In this document: one piece after another, positions 36,742 to 44,971 of the stretch
Layout of the letters: each line of letters opens with the position of its first letter
How positions within the stretch are numbered: the first letter of the stretch is position 1
Source: Thermosynechococcus sp. NK55a
Lineage (GTDB): Bacteria; Cyanobacteriota; Cyanobacteriia; Thermosynechococcales; Thermosynechococcaceae
NCBI RefSeq assembly: GCF_000505665.1
Contig: NC_023033.1
Coordinates: forward strand, 1,702,313 to 1,766,312
Length of the DNA: 64,000 bases
Direction: 5' to 3'
Made by a program: the position numbers and the translations under genes
Notes under the pieces: model-generated
Told to the model about the DNA's origin: nothing
What the model saw: only the letters and a program-made list of their open reading frames with translations
Database searches by the model: none

Positions 36742-37617
36742 ATGACCGAAGTTTCCCTGAGTTGGCAACACCAGTACCTCAGCGTTAACCAAGTGCGCCT
36801 GCACTACGTCACCCAAGGCAGCGGTGATCTAGTGATTTTGTTGCACGGCTTTCCAGAGTTTTGGTACTCTTGGCGATTTCAAATTCCCGTCCTGGCTCGT
36901 CATTTCAAGGTCGTAGTGCCAGATCTGCGGGGCTACAATGACTCCGAGAAGCCTGCCCATGGCTATGATCTCGATACCCTCAGCCAAGATGTTACGGCGC
37001 TCATTCAAGAGCTGGGCTATGAACGAGCACACATTGTCGGCCATGATTGCGGTGGCCTGATAGCTTGGCATGTGGCGGCCCGCTTTCCGCAGAGGGTGCA
37101 GCATTTAGCGGTCTTGAATACCCCGCACCTCTACCCTGTGGGACTGGAACTCTGGCAGCAGGTGGAGCATTTTTGGCGCAACTGGCCGCTATTGGCCTGC
37201 CACATCCCCGGCTTAGCGGAATACTGGCTAGGGCACAATCTGCGGAGTTTTTTGCAGGATTTCTTTCAGCGCTACTCCATCCGCAAGGCGGCCTTTTCAG
37301 CAGAAACTGTGCAACTCTATCAGGCGGCTCTCGAAAAAGCGGGAGCGATCGCTGCTGTCCTCAAAAGTTATCGCCATCTTTTTTCACCCCAACAGTGGTG
37401 GCACCTACTGCAACAGCACAGGGAAGCCATTACCAGCCCCACCCTGATCCTCTGGGGCGCCGATGATCCCCTCGCCCAGCCCTGCCTTGCCAATGGTATT
37501 GAAGCGTTGATCCATGCACCGTGGCGGCTGAAATACCTGCCTGACTGTGGCCACTGGGCACAACAGGAAGTGCCAGGGCTCGTCAATCGCGAACTCCTTG
37601 CCTTTTTGCGTGCATAA
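36742..37617 (+). CDS. Alpha/beta hydrolase, epoxide hydrolase-like
   Basis: Alpha/beta hydrolase of 291 residues. HGFPEFWYSWRFQIPVLA carries the oxyanion HG motif of epoxide hydrolases and haloalkane dehalogenases, and the nucleophile elbow GHDCGG has aspartate (about residue 104) rather than serine, which fits that class. The acid lies in LWGADDPLAQ and the histidine in LPDCGHWAQQE. Two cap-domain tyrosines would support epoxide hydrolysis but cannot be assigned with certainty. Natural substrate unknown. Convergent with the DUF4912 gene, with tandem repeats between. Confidence 0.85.
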   Translation: MTEVSLSWQHQYLSVNQVRLHYVTQGSGDLVILLHGFPEFWYSWRFQIPVLARHFKVVVPDLRGYNDSEKPAHGYDLDTLSQDVTALIQELGYERAHIVGHDCGGLIAWHVAARFPQRVQHLAVLNTPHLYPVGLELWQQVEHFWRNWPLLACHIPGLAEYWLGHNLRSFLQDFFQRYSIRKAAFSAETVQLYQAALEKAGAIAAVLKSYRHLFSPQQWWHLLQQHREAITSPTLILWGADDPLAQPCLANGIEALIHAPWRLKYLPDCGHWAQQEVPGLVNRELLAFLRA

Positions 37618-37647
37618 AAAATCCCCCTACCCATTAGGCAGAGGGAA

Positions 37648-37683
37648 AGGTATTCAATTAGGTATTTAATCAGGCATTTACTG
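37648..37683. repeat. Three tandem 12-bp repeats between convergent genes
   Basis: AGGTATTCAATT, AGGTATTTAATC and AGGCATTTACTG follow one another without a gap, matching AGGYATTYAMTY. They sit between the stops of the hydrolase and the DUF4912 gene. A preceding imperfect hairpin TCCCCCT/AGAGGGA (37622-37646) may act as a bidirectional terminator. Confidence 0.7.
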
Positions 37684-37698
37684 AGCCAATCAACTTCC

Positions 37699-38937
37699 TT
37701 AGGCGAGCCACTCCAGCACCGCTTCTTCCTTGGTATTGGTGCGGCGTTCGGGGGTTTCGCGAGTGAACTTCATGTGAATAGCGCGGTTTTGTTCCCCATC
37801 TGCCGCCACTGCCAAGATCGGGAAGTCGATGAGGCCATCTTGGAAGGACATTTGGAAGCGGAACGTGCCATCGGGATTGAGTTTGATGGGGCGCCCACCA
37901 ATGGTGACGGTGGCATCTGGCTCCGTAGCCCCATAGACAATGAGTTCAGCATCCGCCACCAACCAGAATTTGCGCGGACGAATGGGAGCCGCCGAAGCTG
38001 AGAAGCCAACGCCCGACATTGTCAGACCCGAAACCGTCGGCACCGCCCATAGCCCAACTCCAGAGGGGAAGACATAGGAACTGATGGCCATTTCTGGCAA
38101 CTGGGAGATGGCGCCAGGGACTTGGTGCATAGAACCAAAGAGGGAACCCGCCACCCGCTGCGCTTCTGCCCCTTCGGCCATGGCAAAGATGCCTTCATAA
38201 ATGGGATTGGGTTCGGCCGTGCCTGCCAAGGGTGCCCCCAGATCAAAGAGGGTTTTGCCCCGCAGATCCATATCCCAATCCACGGTAATGAATTGATCCC
38301 AAACCCAATCTGAGGGGTAGGCGGGGGGAATATGAATGGGGGCAGAACGAGCTAGAACTAACCAGCGGCCATCGGCACAGCGATAACCAATTTCCACTAC
38401 ATAGTCGCGATCGCTGACGGGGATGGGCAGATACCACTCCCGCGCCAACTCATCGCAGGGGTACTCCTGAACGCTGTGGGGAATTTGGCTATCGAGGTTG
38501 ATATTCGTGGCATCGTAGAGGCGTAGAGCCAGTTGCTGCCCCCCTTGCCGCCGCAATTCTTCGCGGTGCTCGTTGGGCACATCCCAATAGGCGTAGGCCC
38601 ACTGGGGATCACGGGGCATGAGGACAATGCGGCTTTCACCATAGCCACCCGGCAAATCCCCAAGGCCTTCATCCACTGAGGCCAAGAGAACATCATCTTG
38701 AGTAGGACCGAGGTCAAACTTTGCGGCTTCCACTTTTTCTTGGGACTCCAGACTAGAGGGGACAGGTTGGATAGAAATGGTGGTGGTCGATCCGTTGGCT
38801 TGCGCCTGTTTTTCACGGATGGCAGCGAGGAGCTGATCTTTGCGCATACGGCTATAGCGGGATACTTGCAGTTCACTGGCCACTCGCCGCAACTGCCGCA
38901 ATGTCATTTCTTCTAAAGGGGGGCGATCTTTTGGCAT
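37699..38937 (-). CDS. DUF4912 domain protein with N-terminal Rho/SAP-like motif
   Basis: A 412-residue cytoplasmic protein. The N-terminal 45 residues (MTLRQLRRVASELQVSRYSRMRKDQLLAAI) match the Rho N-terminal/SAP-like helix-extension-helix found in nucleic-acid-associated proteins. The central region SRIVLMPRDPQWAYAYWDVP begins the DUF4912 domain. A C-terminal beta-rich stretch PDATVTIGGRPIKLNPDGTF resembles a carbohydrate-binding or Ig-like module. ATG at 38937 is chosen over an upstream frame because conservation starts at MPKDRPPLEE. Function unknown. Confidence 0.8.
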   Translation of the reverse strand: MPKDRPPLEEMTLRQLRRVASELQVSRYSRMRKDQLLAAIREKQAQANGSTTTISIQPVPSSLESQEKVEAAKFDLGPTQDDVLLASVDEGLGDLPGGYGESRIVLMPRDPQWAYAYWDVPNEHREELRRQGGQQLALRLYDATNINLDSQIPHSVQEYPCDELAREWYLPIPVSDRDYVVEIGYRCADGRWLVLARSAPIHIPPAYPSDWVWDQFITVDWDMDLRGKTLFDLGAPLAGTAEPNPIYEGIFAMAEGAEAQRVAGSLFGSMHQVPGAISQLPEMAISSYVFPSGVGLWAVPTVSGLTMSGVGFSASAAPIRPRKFWLVADAELIVYGATEPDATVTIGGRPIKLNPDGTFRFQMSFQDGLIDFPILAVAADGEQNRAIHMKFTRETPERRTNTKEEAVLEWLA

Positions 38938-39113
38938 GGGTGCCTCCTTTGCTGGGTTGATAGACGAAGCTATCCTTTGCCCTTGATCTTTGGCAAAAAA
39001 CTCGTGGGGCGTCAAGGGAATTGCCGAACACCCCTAGGGATTTATACGCAGTTTATCCCTTTGTGGGGATCAAATGTTAGGGCTTCATAACAATTCTGCT
39101 GCAAGGGGATCAA

Positions 39114-39132
39114 GGGAGTGGCTGCCATTCCC
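39114..39132. other. Hairpin in the DUF4912-sufS spacer
   Basis: GGGAGTGG and CCATTCCC pair (one G-T pair) around CTG in the divergent spacer 38938-39227. A TATAGT hexamer at about 39157-39162 could be a -10 element for sufS. Nothing else stands out in this 290-bp region. Confidence 0.3.
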
Positions 39133-39227
39133 TCCCTAGGCGGCGTTCTCTAGGGGCTATAGTTAAAGATGTATGCCTGCAATCTCCCTAGGAGTTGCAT
39201 CACGTAACCAAGATCATTCCAAGTGCT

Positions 39228-40478
39228 ATGACGATCGCCCCGAGCCGCTCCCTCGCTGACCTTTGCCGAGCTGATTTTCCGATTTTGGCGCGACAGGTCC
39301 ACGATCGCCCCTTGATTTACTTTGACAATGCGGCCACCTCCCAGAAGCCCTTGGCAGTTCTCAATACCCTTGAGGACTACTATCGGCGCTATAACGCTAA
39401 TGTCCATCGGGGGGTACACACCCTCAGTGCTGAGGCCACTACCGCCTATGAAGGGGCACGGGAAAAGGTGGCGCGTTTTGTCAATGCTGCCCATCCCGAG
39501 GAAATTATCTATACTCGCAATGCCAGTGAGGCGATTAACCTCGTGGCCTATAGTTGGGGCATGAATACGCTGCGGGACGGGGATGAAATTATCCTGACGG
39601 TGATGGAGCACCACAGTAATTTGATTCCGTGGCAGTTTGTTGCCCAAAAAACCGGTGCTCGCCTTAAGTTTGTTGAACTGACGCCAGAGCAAACCTTTGA
39701 CCTCAACCACTACGAAAGCCTTTTGAGCGATCGCACGCGCTTAGTGGCTGTGGCCCATGTGTCCAACACGCTGGGGTGCCTCAACCCGATTCCCGAGATT
39801 GTCCGCCTTGCCCATGCCAAGGGGGCGCGGGTATTGGTGGATGCCTGCCAAAGTGTGCCTCACCTCCCCATTGATGTACAGCAGTTGGGTTGCGATTGGC
39901 TAGTGGCCTCTGGCCATAAAATGTGTGCCCCCACGGGTATCGGCTTCCTCTGGGGACGCTCGGAACTCCTGCGGCAAATGTCCCCCTTCTTGGGCGGCGG
40001 TGAAATGATTGCCGATGTCTTTCTTGACCATGCTACCTACGCTGATATTCCCCATAAGTTTGAAGCGGGAACGCCGGCCATTGCGGAGGCGATCGCCCTG
40101 GGGGCAGCGGTAGATTACCTGAGTCAGTGGGGGATGGCACGCATCCATGCCTACGAGCAGGAACTCACGGCCTACCTCTTTGAACGCCTCCAAGAGCTTC
40201 CTGCTGTCACGGTCTATGGCCCCAAATCAGGCGATCGCGCTGCCTTGGCCAGCTTTACGGTTGGTGAGGTGCACCCCCACGATCTCTCGACTATCCTGGA
40301 TCAGTCGGGAATTGCGATTCGGGCAGGCCACCACTGCACTCAGCCTTTGCACCGCTATTTAGGGGTTCAATCCACGGCACGGGCTAGCCTTTACTTCTAC
40401 AACACCCGCGCTGAAATTGATCAGTTTATTGCTGCTTTGGGGGAAGCGATTGCCTTCTTTAGCGAGGTCTTTGCCTAG
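39228..40478 (+). CDS. sufS: Cysteine desulfurase, SufS type
   Basis: PLP enzyme that removes sulfur from cysteine for iron-sulfur cluster assembly by the SUF machinery, the main system in cyanobacteria. [11 protein letters not shown] is near the N-terminus, the PLP lysine is in [17 protein letters not shown], and the persulfide cysteine is in [14 protein letters not shown] at 39228 gives 416 residues. The usual partners sufBCD are not here, so the gene is detached from that operon in this window. Its stop shares CTAG with the convergent dnaE-C gene. Confidence 0.93.
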   Translation: MTIAPSRSLADLCRADFPILARQVHDRPLIYFDNAATSQKPLAVLNTLEDYYRRYNANVHRGVHTLSAEATTAYEGAREKVARFVNAAHPEEIIYTRNASEAINLVAYSWGMNTLRDGDEIILTVMEHHSNLIPWQFVAQKTGARLKFVELTPEQTFDLNHYESLLSDRTRLVAVAHVSNTLGCLNPIPEIVRLAHAKGARVLVDACQSVPHLPIDVQQLGCDWLVASGHKMCAPTGIGFLWGRSELLRQMSPFLGGGEMIADVFLDHATYADIPHKFEAGTPAIAEAIALGAAVDYLSQWGMARIHAYEQELTAYLFERLQELPAVTVYGPKSGDRAALASFTVGEVHPHDLSTILDQSGIAIRAGHHCTQPLHRYLGVQSTARASLYFYNTRAEIDQFIAALGEAIAFFSEVFA

Positions 40479-41833
40479 AGCTTGAGGCTGAGCAGTTCAC
40501 TGGCTTGGGCCTGAAAACCGGCACTGGTGAGGGCATGGCGGGCGCGATCGGCATCCTCAACGCGAAACTGTGGCCCTAGGCGTACGTACTGGGCATGGTA
40601 GCCATCGGTTACTTTGACCACCACCGGCACCTTGGGCATTTCTCCCGCCTGTTGCTTAAGCACTTCCGAGAGGCGACTTTGGGCCTGAATGTCCCCCGCC
40701 TGCTCTACGGGCAAATCCACAAGCACCAGTTTCACCTCTTCAAGGGGCTCGGCATCTTCAATCAGTAGTTGGGGGCGATCGTCACGCATTTCTAGGGTGC
40801 CCCACAGCAATAGGCGGTGATCAAGCTGCAATTGCCCATGAATTCGCTCATAGGCCTTGGGAAAAACCACCGCTTCCGCCTGACCCGTGAGGTCTTCCAA
40901 CTGGACAATGGCCATTCGCTCGCCGCGCTTGGTGGTAATGGCCTTCAGTGCCGTCAGCAGGGCAATCACACTCACCACCCCTTGACCTGTGTGCTGTTCA
41001 AGATCGGCCAAGCTAATGGGGGCAATCATGGCCGCTGGCCGGTGAATATCCTTGAGGGGATGGTTCGATACATAAAATCCCAGTAGGTCTTTTTCTTGGC
41101 GGAGCTTTTCGGCATCGGGTAAATCATCAACCGGGGGCGCACTGGGGGCTGGGTCATAGCTGCCCTTGGATTCATTGTTGGAGCCCCCCGCCAACATATC
41201 AAAGAGATTCACTTGCCCCACCGCCCGATCTTTGGCGCGCCCCTGTGCCCACTCCAGCACGAGGGGGAGATCCTGCATCAGTTGGTTGCGGTTGCGCTGG
41301 GGATGGAGACTATCCATAGCACCGCAGGCAATCAGGGATTCAAGGGCGCGACGGTTGAGAATGCGACTATCGCCCCCTGCCCGGGGAACCCGTTCGCAAA
41401 AATCCGCCAAACTTTGAAAGGTGCCGCCCTCTGCCCGTGCCTGCAAAATGGCCGCAATCACCCCTTGCCCGACATTGCGCACTGCCGATAGACCAAAAAG
41501 AATTTTTTGGCCCACAGGAGTAAAGTCAATATCTGAGTGATTCACATCGGGGGGTAACACCTCAATCCCCATGCTCAGGCAGGTGGCAATATAGCGCTGT
41601 ACCTTGTCTTGGTCGCCACTATTTGCTGTGAGCAAGGCTGCCATATACTCGACGGGAAAGTTGGCCTTGAGAAATGCCGTTTGATAGGTAACGTAGCCGT
41701 AGGCCGTGGAGTGGGACTTGTTGAAACAATTAGCGGCGATCGCCCCATTGGCCAAAAGAAAGTTGTGATCCCTGGCAACACCAATGTCATAGACCGCTTG
41801 CCACCCCACCAACTGCCGGCCAACAATCTTCAC
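40475..41833 (-). CDS. dnaE-C: DNA polymerase III alpha subunit, split intein C-part fused to C-terminal half
   Basis: Residues 1-35 are the C-intein: [20 protein letters not shown], then [15 protein letters not shown] with the terminal asparagine of block G. The C-extein begins with Cys36 in [16 protein letters not shown], resuming the polymerase exactly where dnaE-N stops. It continues through the fingers, an HhH region and an OB-fold ([17 protein letters not shown]). The protein splices in trans with the product of 27224-29848. The two genes are on the same strand about 10.6 kb apart, with this one upstream in transcription direction. Confidence 0.96.
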   Translation of the reverse strand: MKIVGRQLVGWQAVYDIGVARDHNFLLANGAIAANCFNKSHSTAYGYVTYQTAFLKANFPVEYMAALLTANSGDQDKVQRYIATCLSMGIEVLPPDVNHSDIDFTPVGQKILFGLSAVRNVGQGVIAAILQARAEGGTFQSLADFCERVPRAGGDSRILNRRALESLIACGAMDSLHPQRNRNQLMQDLPLVLEWAQGRAKDRAVGQVNLFDMLAGGSNNESKGSYDPAPSAPPVDDLPDAEKLRQEKDLLGFYVSNHPLKDIHRPAAMIAPISLADLEQHTGQGVVSVIALLTALKAITTKRGERMAIVQLEDLTGQAEAVVFPKAYERIHGQLQLDHRLLLWGTLEMRDDRPQLLIEDAEPLEEVKLVLVDLPVEQAGDIQAQSRLSEVLKQQAGEMPKVPVVVKVTDGYHAQYVRLGPQFRVEDADRARHALTSAGFQAQASELLSLKL

Positions 41834-41860
41834 GCTTCACCTTTCCAAACGCTGCGCTCT

Positions 41861-42502
41861 CTATTCTAATCGTCGCACTGTGTCGCGAGCGGGAATCCGC
41901 ACATCTCGCAGGGGCATCCCCCTGAGACACTGGTAGTGAGCCACCAACCAGTTGGGGGTTTGCACACCAATACTGGCGAGAGCCGCCACGGTGGGAAAAG
42001 GCCACAGTCGCTCAAAGATCACTTCCCCCTGCCAGTCAAATTGCAGAAAATAGCAGCCCACGGGTGCCTGCAAGTAATCTAGGAGTCGTCGTCCGAGGGC
42101 ATAGAGGGTTTGTCGCTGGCGATCGCTGGCATGGATGGGTAACTGCCATGTCCCTTCAAGGCAGCCAATAATTTCGCCAAAGAGCGTCCCCTTTGCCGTT
42201 TGGGCCAGGGGCAACTGATAGAGACCCCCTGTGCCGGTTCCTATTCCCCACTGGGAAACCAAGGGGCCCAAAGCTCGACACTGCTGCCAAAGGTGGGATG
42301 ATGCCCAATGGGTAAGGCTATAGTCCAGTACCGCTGCTTGGGGAGCGATCGCCATCGGGGCATCGAGGGGACAAACCACAATCTCGGCACTGCTGTGACA
42401 TTGTTGCAGCACGGGTACCACTTTTGTGACTACTTGCTCCGCAGACAGTTCGGCCTCCCTTGGCTGTGCCGCACACCAGATCCGTATTTTCAATCCTCCC
42501 AT
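41861..42502 (-). CDS. Hypothetical protein, cyanobacterial
   Basis: About 210 residues, no recognised domain. The sequence has an alternating helix/strand look with several tryptophans (GIGTGTGGLYQLPLAQ, LPIHASDRQRQTLYALG, YCLQF-type strand GCYFLQFDWQGEVIFERLWPF). No signal peptide or membrane segment. AGGAGG directly precedes ATG 42502; the in-frame TTG at 42493 (MKIRIWCAAQ) has better spacing and may be the real start. It lies downstream of the small frameshifted gene on the same strand. Function cannot be proposed. Confidence 0.6.
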   Translation of the reverse strand: MGGLKIRIWCAAQPREAELSAEQVVTKVVPVLQQCHSSAEIVVCPLDAPMAIAPQAAVLDYSLTHWASSHLWQQCRALGPLVSQWGIGTGTGGLYQLPLAQTAKGTLFGEIIGCLEGTWQLPIHASDRQRQTLYALGRRLLDYLQAPVGCYFLQFDWQGEVIFERLWPFPTVAALASIGVQTPNWLVAHYQCLRGMPLRDVRIPARDTVRRLE

Positions 42503-42522
42503 CCTCCTGCTGCTAGGGCAGC

Positions 42523-42701
42523 TCACCAGCGTTCCATGAGCATCACCTGCTGTGCTAAGAAAATCACATCCGCCAAAGTTTCATTGTAGGTGTGGGCGGT
42601 CAAGTTGCGATCCTCTGCCCTTTGCAGGGCTAAGCGGACTTCCTCGGGGGTGAGTAGGCAGTTCCTGCAAAGCTACCTGTGCCCTTGGGGCGATCGCTCA
42701 T
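42523..42701 (-). pseudogene. Small conserved-looking protein, frameshifted
   Basis: ATG 42701 begins MSDRPKGTGSFAGTAY and then meets a stop. One base later in frame the sequence reads LTPEEVRLALQRAEDRNLT and then AHTYNETLADVIFLAQQVMLMERW up to the TGA at 42523. The second part has clear amphipathic helix character. One extra C at about 42652-42655 (TACTC to TACCTC) would fuse them into a 59-residue protein. Since both parts look coding, a missed base is the simplest reading. The family is unknown to me. Confidence 0.5.
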
Positions 42702-42955
42702 CCTTCCCTAAACCATCTACTCAATGCCGGCTGCGATCACTGGCGATCAATAGTCGGCAGACACTTCTGACAAATCCACCCCAGCTGCTGCATCGATCAA
42801 CGATCAAGTTAGACATCTCTAGGCGCATCCGCAACTCATCTCAAAGCCCCACGGGTAGCCGAGCCGAATCCATGGACCTTGACGGGGAGCCCTGCCAAAA
42901 GTCTGCTAGGATGTTTTTGGGTTCCTGCGGAGCTCACCCTTTGATTCCTGCTCAC
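42702..42955. other. Spacer without recognised gene
   Basis: These 254 bp lie between two minus-strand genes. On the plus strand TAGGAT at 42908-42913 is a possible -10, followed by TTTTTGGG and GC-rich sequence up to the next stop. Short stems can be drawn, but no known RNA family was recognised. Confidence 0.25.
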
Positions 42956-43500
42956 CTAAGTATGAAAGCTGGGAATCAGGCCAATCCGCGCAGGTTGTAA
43001 TGAGGCTAATCCCTGCTGTTGTTGCTGGCGGGCTTGGGCGGCCAAGAGGGTTTGCAGATTCCGCAATTCGGCACGCAGTTGACTGTTTTCTTTTCGAGGC
43101 TTTCAATCTTCAGTTTCACTTGAGTGAGTCGCTCACTAAATTTTTGCCGATAGACTTCGGGCATTTCTTGGATGATGCGCTCCAGCATCTCATTGCGATC
43201 GCTCAATGCAATCACTTGAGCCTTCAAGTCGTTCATTTCTGCTTCGCGGTTTTGTGCCTGTTGTTGGTAAGCAAGAATTTGCTCTTGATAGGCTGCGATT
43301 TGCGCCTCCACCTGTTGCACCTGTGCTTGCAACAACCTCAGGGCTTCGGCATTGGCGGCTTCGGCTTTGCGGGCTTGGTAAAAGCGCACAAATAACTCAG
43401 GATGCTGCACCATGAGTTGATAGAGTTCCTCTGAGAGTTGCTGCACGAGTTGATCTCGCACCAGCAGTTCATCGGCGAAGTTGAGGGGAGTATCGTTCAC
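42956..43500 (-). pseudogene. Coiled-coil protein, frameshifted near its C-terminus
   Basis: From ATG 43500 ([20 protein letters not shown]) about 135 residues form an almost continuous coiled coil, ending KLKIESLEKK. The frame then runs into low-quality sequence. Shifted by one base it continues as NSQLRAELRNLQTLLAAQAR, then QQQQGLASLQPARIGLI up to the stop at 42958-42956. The break is in the stretch AAAAGAAAA (complement of 43086-43094), where one extra base restores a protein of about 181 residues. Cyanobacterial proteins of this shape are uncharacterised. It is divergent from rsmH with 59 bp between. Confidence 0.65.
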
Positions 43501-43559
43501 GGCGGCGGCTCTCCAAGGGACTGTGCTGTGGCAAATTTTACGCTGCGTTTGATCCGCCT

Positions 43560-44432
43560 ATGCAAGATTTGGAATTTTCTACGTACCATCAACCGGTGCT
43601 AGCACCTGCGGTGCTTGAGGCACTCCAGCCCAAGGCCGGGGGGCTATACTTGGATGCCACAGTGGGGGGTGGCGGACACACAGCGCTGCTCCTACGGCGT
43701 GAACCCACTTGTCGGGTACTCGCGATCGATCAAGACCCGATGGCTTTGGCAGCGGCTCAGGAGTTCCTTGCCCCTTTTGGCGATCGCGTCCAGTTTTGGC
43801 ATGGCAACTTTGCTGATCTGCCTGTGGCTGAACCGATGTTTGATGGCATTCTCGCCGATTTAGGTGTGAGTTCTGCCCAATTGGATCGCCCAGAGCGAGG
43901 GTTTAGTTTTCGCTTTGATGCCCCCCTCGATATGCGCATGAATCCCGCTAACCCTTTGACAGCCGCAACGGTGATCAATCACTACAGCGAGCGAGAACTG
44001 GCGGATATTTTCTATGAATATGGGGAAGAACGCTTTGCCCGCCGCATTGCCCGCCAAATTGTGGCCCGTCGCCCCCTCAACAGCACCCAAGAACTGGCGC
44101 AGTTGGTTGCCCATTGCCTCAAGGCTTCCCCCCGACACCGCATTCATCCAGCCACACGGGTTTTTCAGGCCTTGCGTATCTATGTCAACCAAGAGTTAGC
44201 GGTGCTCGACCAATTTTTGGCGCGATCGCCCCACTGGTTAAAGCCCACAGGGCGCATTGCTGTTATTAGTTTCCATAGCTTGGAAGATCGCCGGGTGAAG
44301 CAGGCGTGGCGCGCCAATCCCCTTTTGGCAGTCCTGACTCGTAAACCAATCGTGGCGGATGCAGTGGAAGTGAGCCGGAACCCGCGATCGCGATCGGCAA
44401 AGCTACGAATTGCGGCGCGTACTTGTGCATGA
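43560..44432 (+). CDS. rsmH: 16S rRNA (cytosine(1402)-N(4))-methyltransferase
   Basis: SAM-dependent methyltransferase of the RsmH/MraW family, modifying the decoding site of 16S r[17 protein letters not shown] begins it. The SAM site is [15 protein letters not shown], then [22 protein letters not shown], and the late signature is [17 protein letters not shown]. The 290 residues are normal. It heads a small division cluster rsmH, ftsL-like, ftsI, a reduced form of the dcw cluster. Confidence 0.95.
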   Translation: MQDLEFSTYHQPVLAPAVLEALQPKAGGLYLDATVGGGGHTALLLRREPTCRVLAIDQDPMALAAAQEFLAPFGDRVQFWHGNFADLPVAEPMFDGILADLGVSSAQLDRPERGFSFRFDAPLDMRMNPANPLTAATVINHYSERELADIFYEYGEERFARRIARQIVARRPLNSTQELAQLVAHCLKASPRHRIHPATRVFQALRIYVNQELAVLDQFLARSPHWLKPTGRIAVISFHSLEDRRVKQAWRANPLLAVLTRKPIVADAVEVSRNPRSRSAKLRIAARTCA

Positions 44433-44521
44433 ATTGCCCGAATGATGGTTTATTTATTGGGTATCTTTACAGTGCGTCCTAATCTTTTAGGGCAATCCAT
44501 TCCTGAGGAGTGCTGGAGTCT

Positions 44522-44962
44522 ATGGTTGCTGCCCCTAAATTCAAATCCCGATTTATTCCCCAATCCTCGCCAACGCTGACGGAAATTCGGCCCCTCCCCA
44601 AGCCACCGGTGCCCCTTTGGCAAAAAACTTTGCTGAGGATTGAATGGGTTTCTGGGGTGGTCGCCACCGGTGCCCTCGTGGCTATGCTGCCTCTCTATGG
44701 TTGGTCAGCCCTCTGTCAGCAGCAGTGGAGTCAAGCCTATGACCGCTTGGAAACCCTAAAACGGCAGGAGCGGGAGCTACTGGTGAGCAATGAAACCCTC
44801 CGCTATCGGGTGACGCAGCAAGTGCAACGGGCCCCCCAAGGTCTTGTACCCCAAACACCACAACACGTTCTTTTTATGCCCAATGAGAGCAAGATTGCTG
44901 CCAAGACTCATTTTGAAGGGCTCCCCGTGACGCCACCGCCTCAGCGCACTGTCAATTACTGA
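44522..44962 (+). CDS. FtsL-like small membrane protein
   Basis: About 146 residues with a cytoplasmic proline-rich N-terminus, one membrane segment (WVSGVVATGALVAMLPLYGW, about residues 43-62) and a short coiled coil (YDRLETLKRQERELLVSNETL). This architecture and the position between rsmH and ftsI match the divisome protein FtsL, which bridges FtsQ, FtsB and the FtsWI synthase. Sequence similarity is low, as usual for FtsL. ATG at 44522 follows GAGGAG at a suitable distance. Confidence 0.65.
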   Translation: MVAAPKFKSRFIPQSSPTLTEIRPLPKPPVPLWQKTLLRIEWVSGVVATGALVAMLPLYGWSALCQQQWSQAYDRLETLKRQERELLVSNETLRYRVTQQVQRAPQGLVPQTPQHVLFMPNESKIAAKTHFEGLPVTPPPQRTVNY

Positions 44963-44971
44963 CCGCTATCC

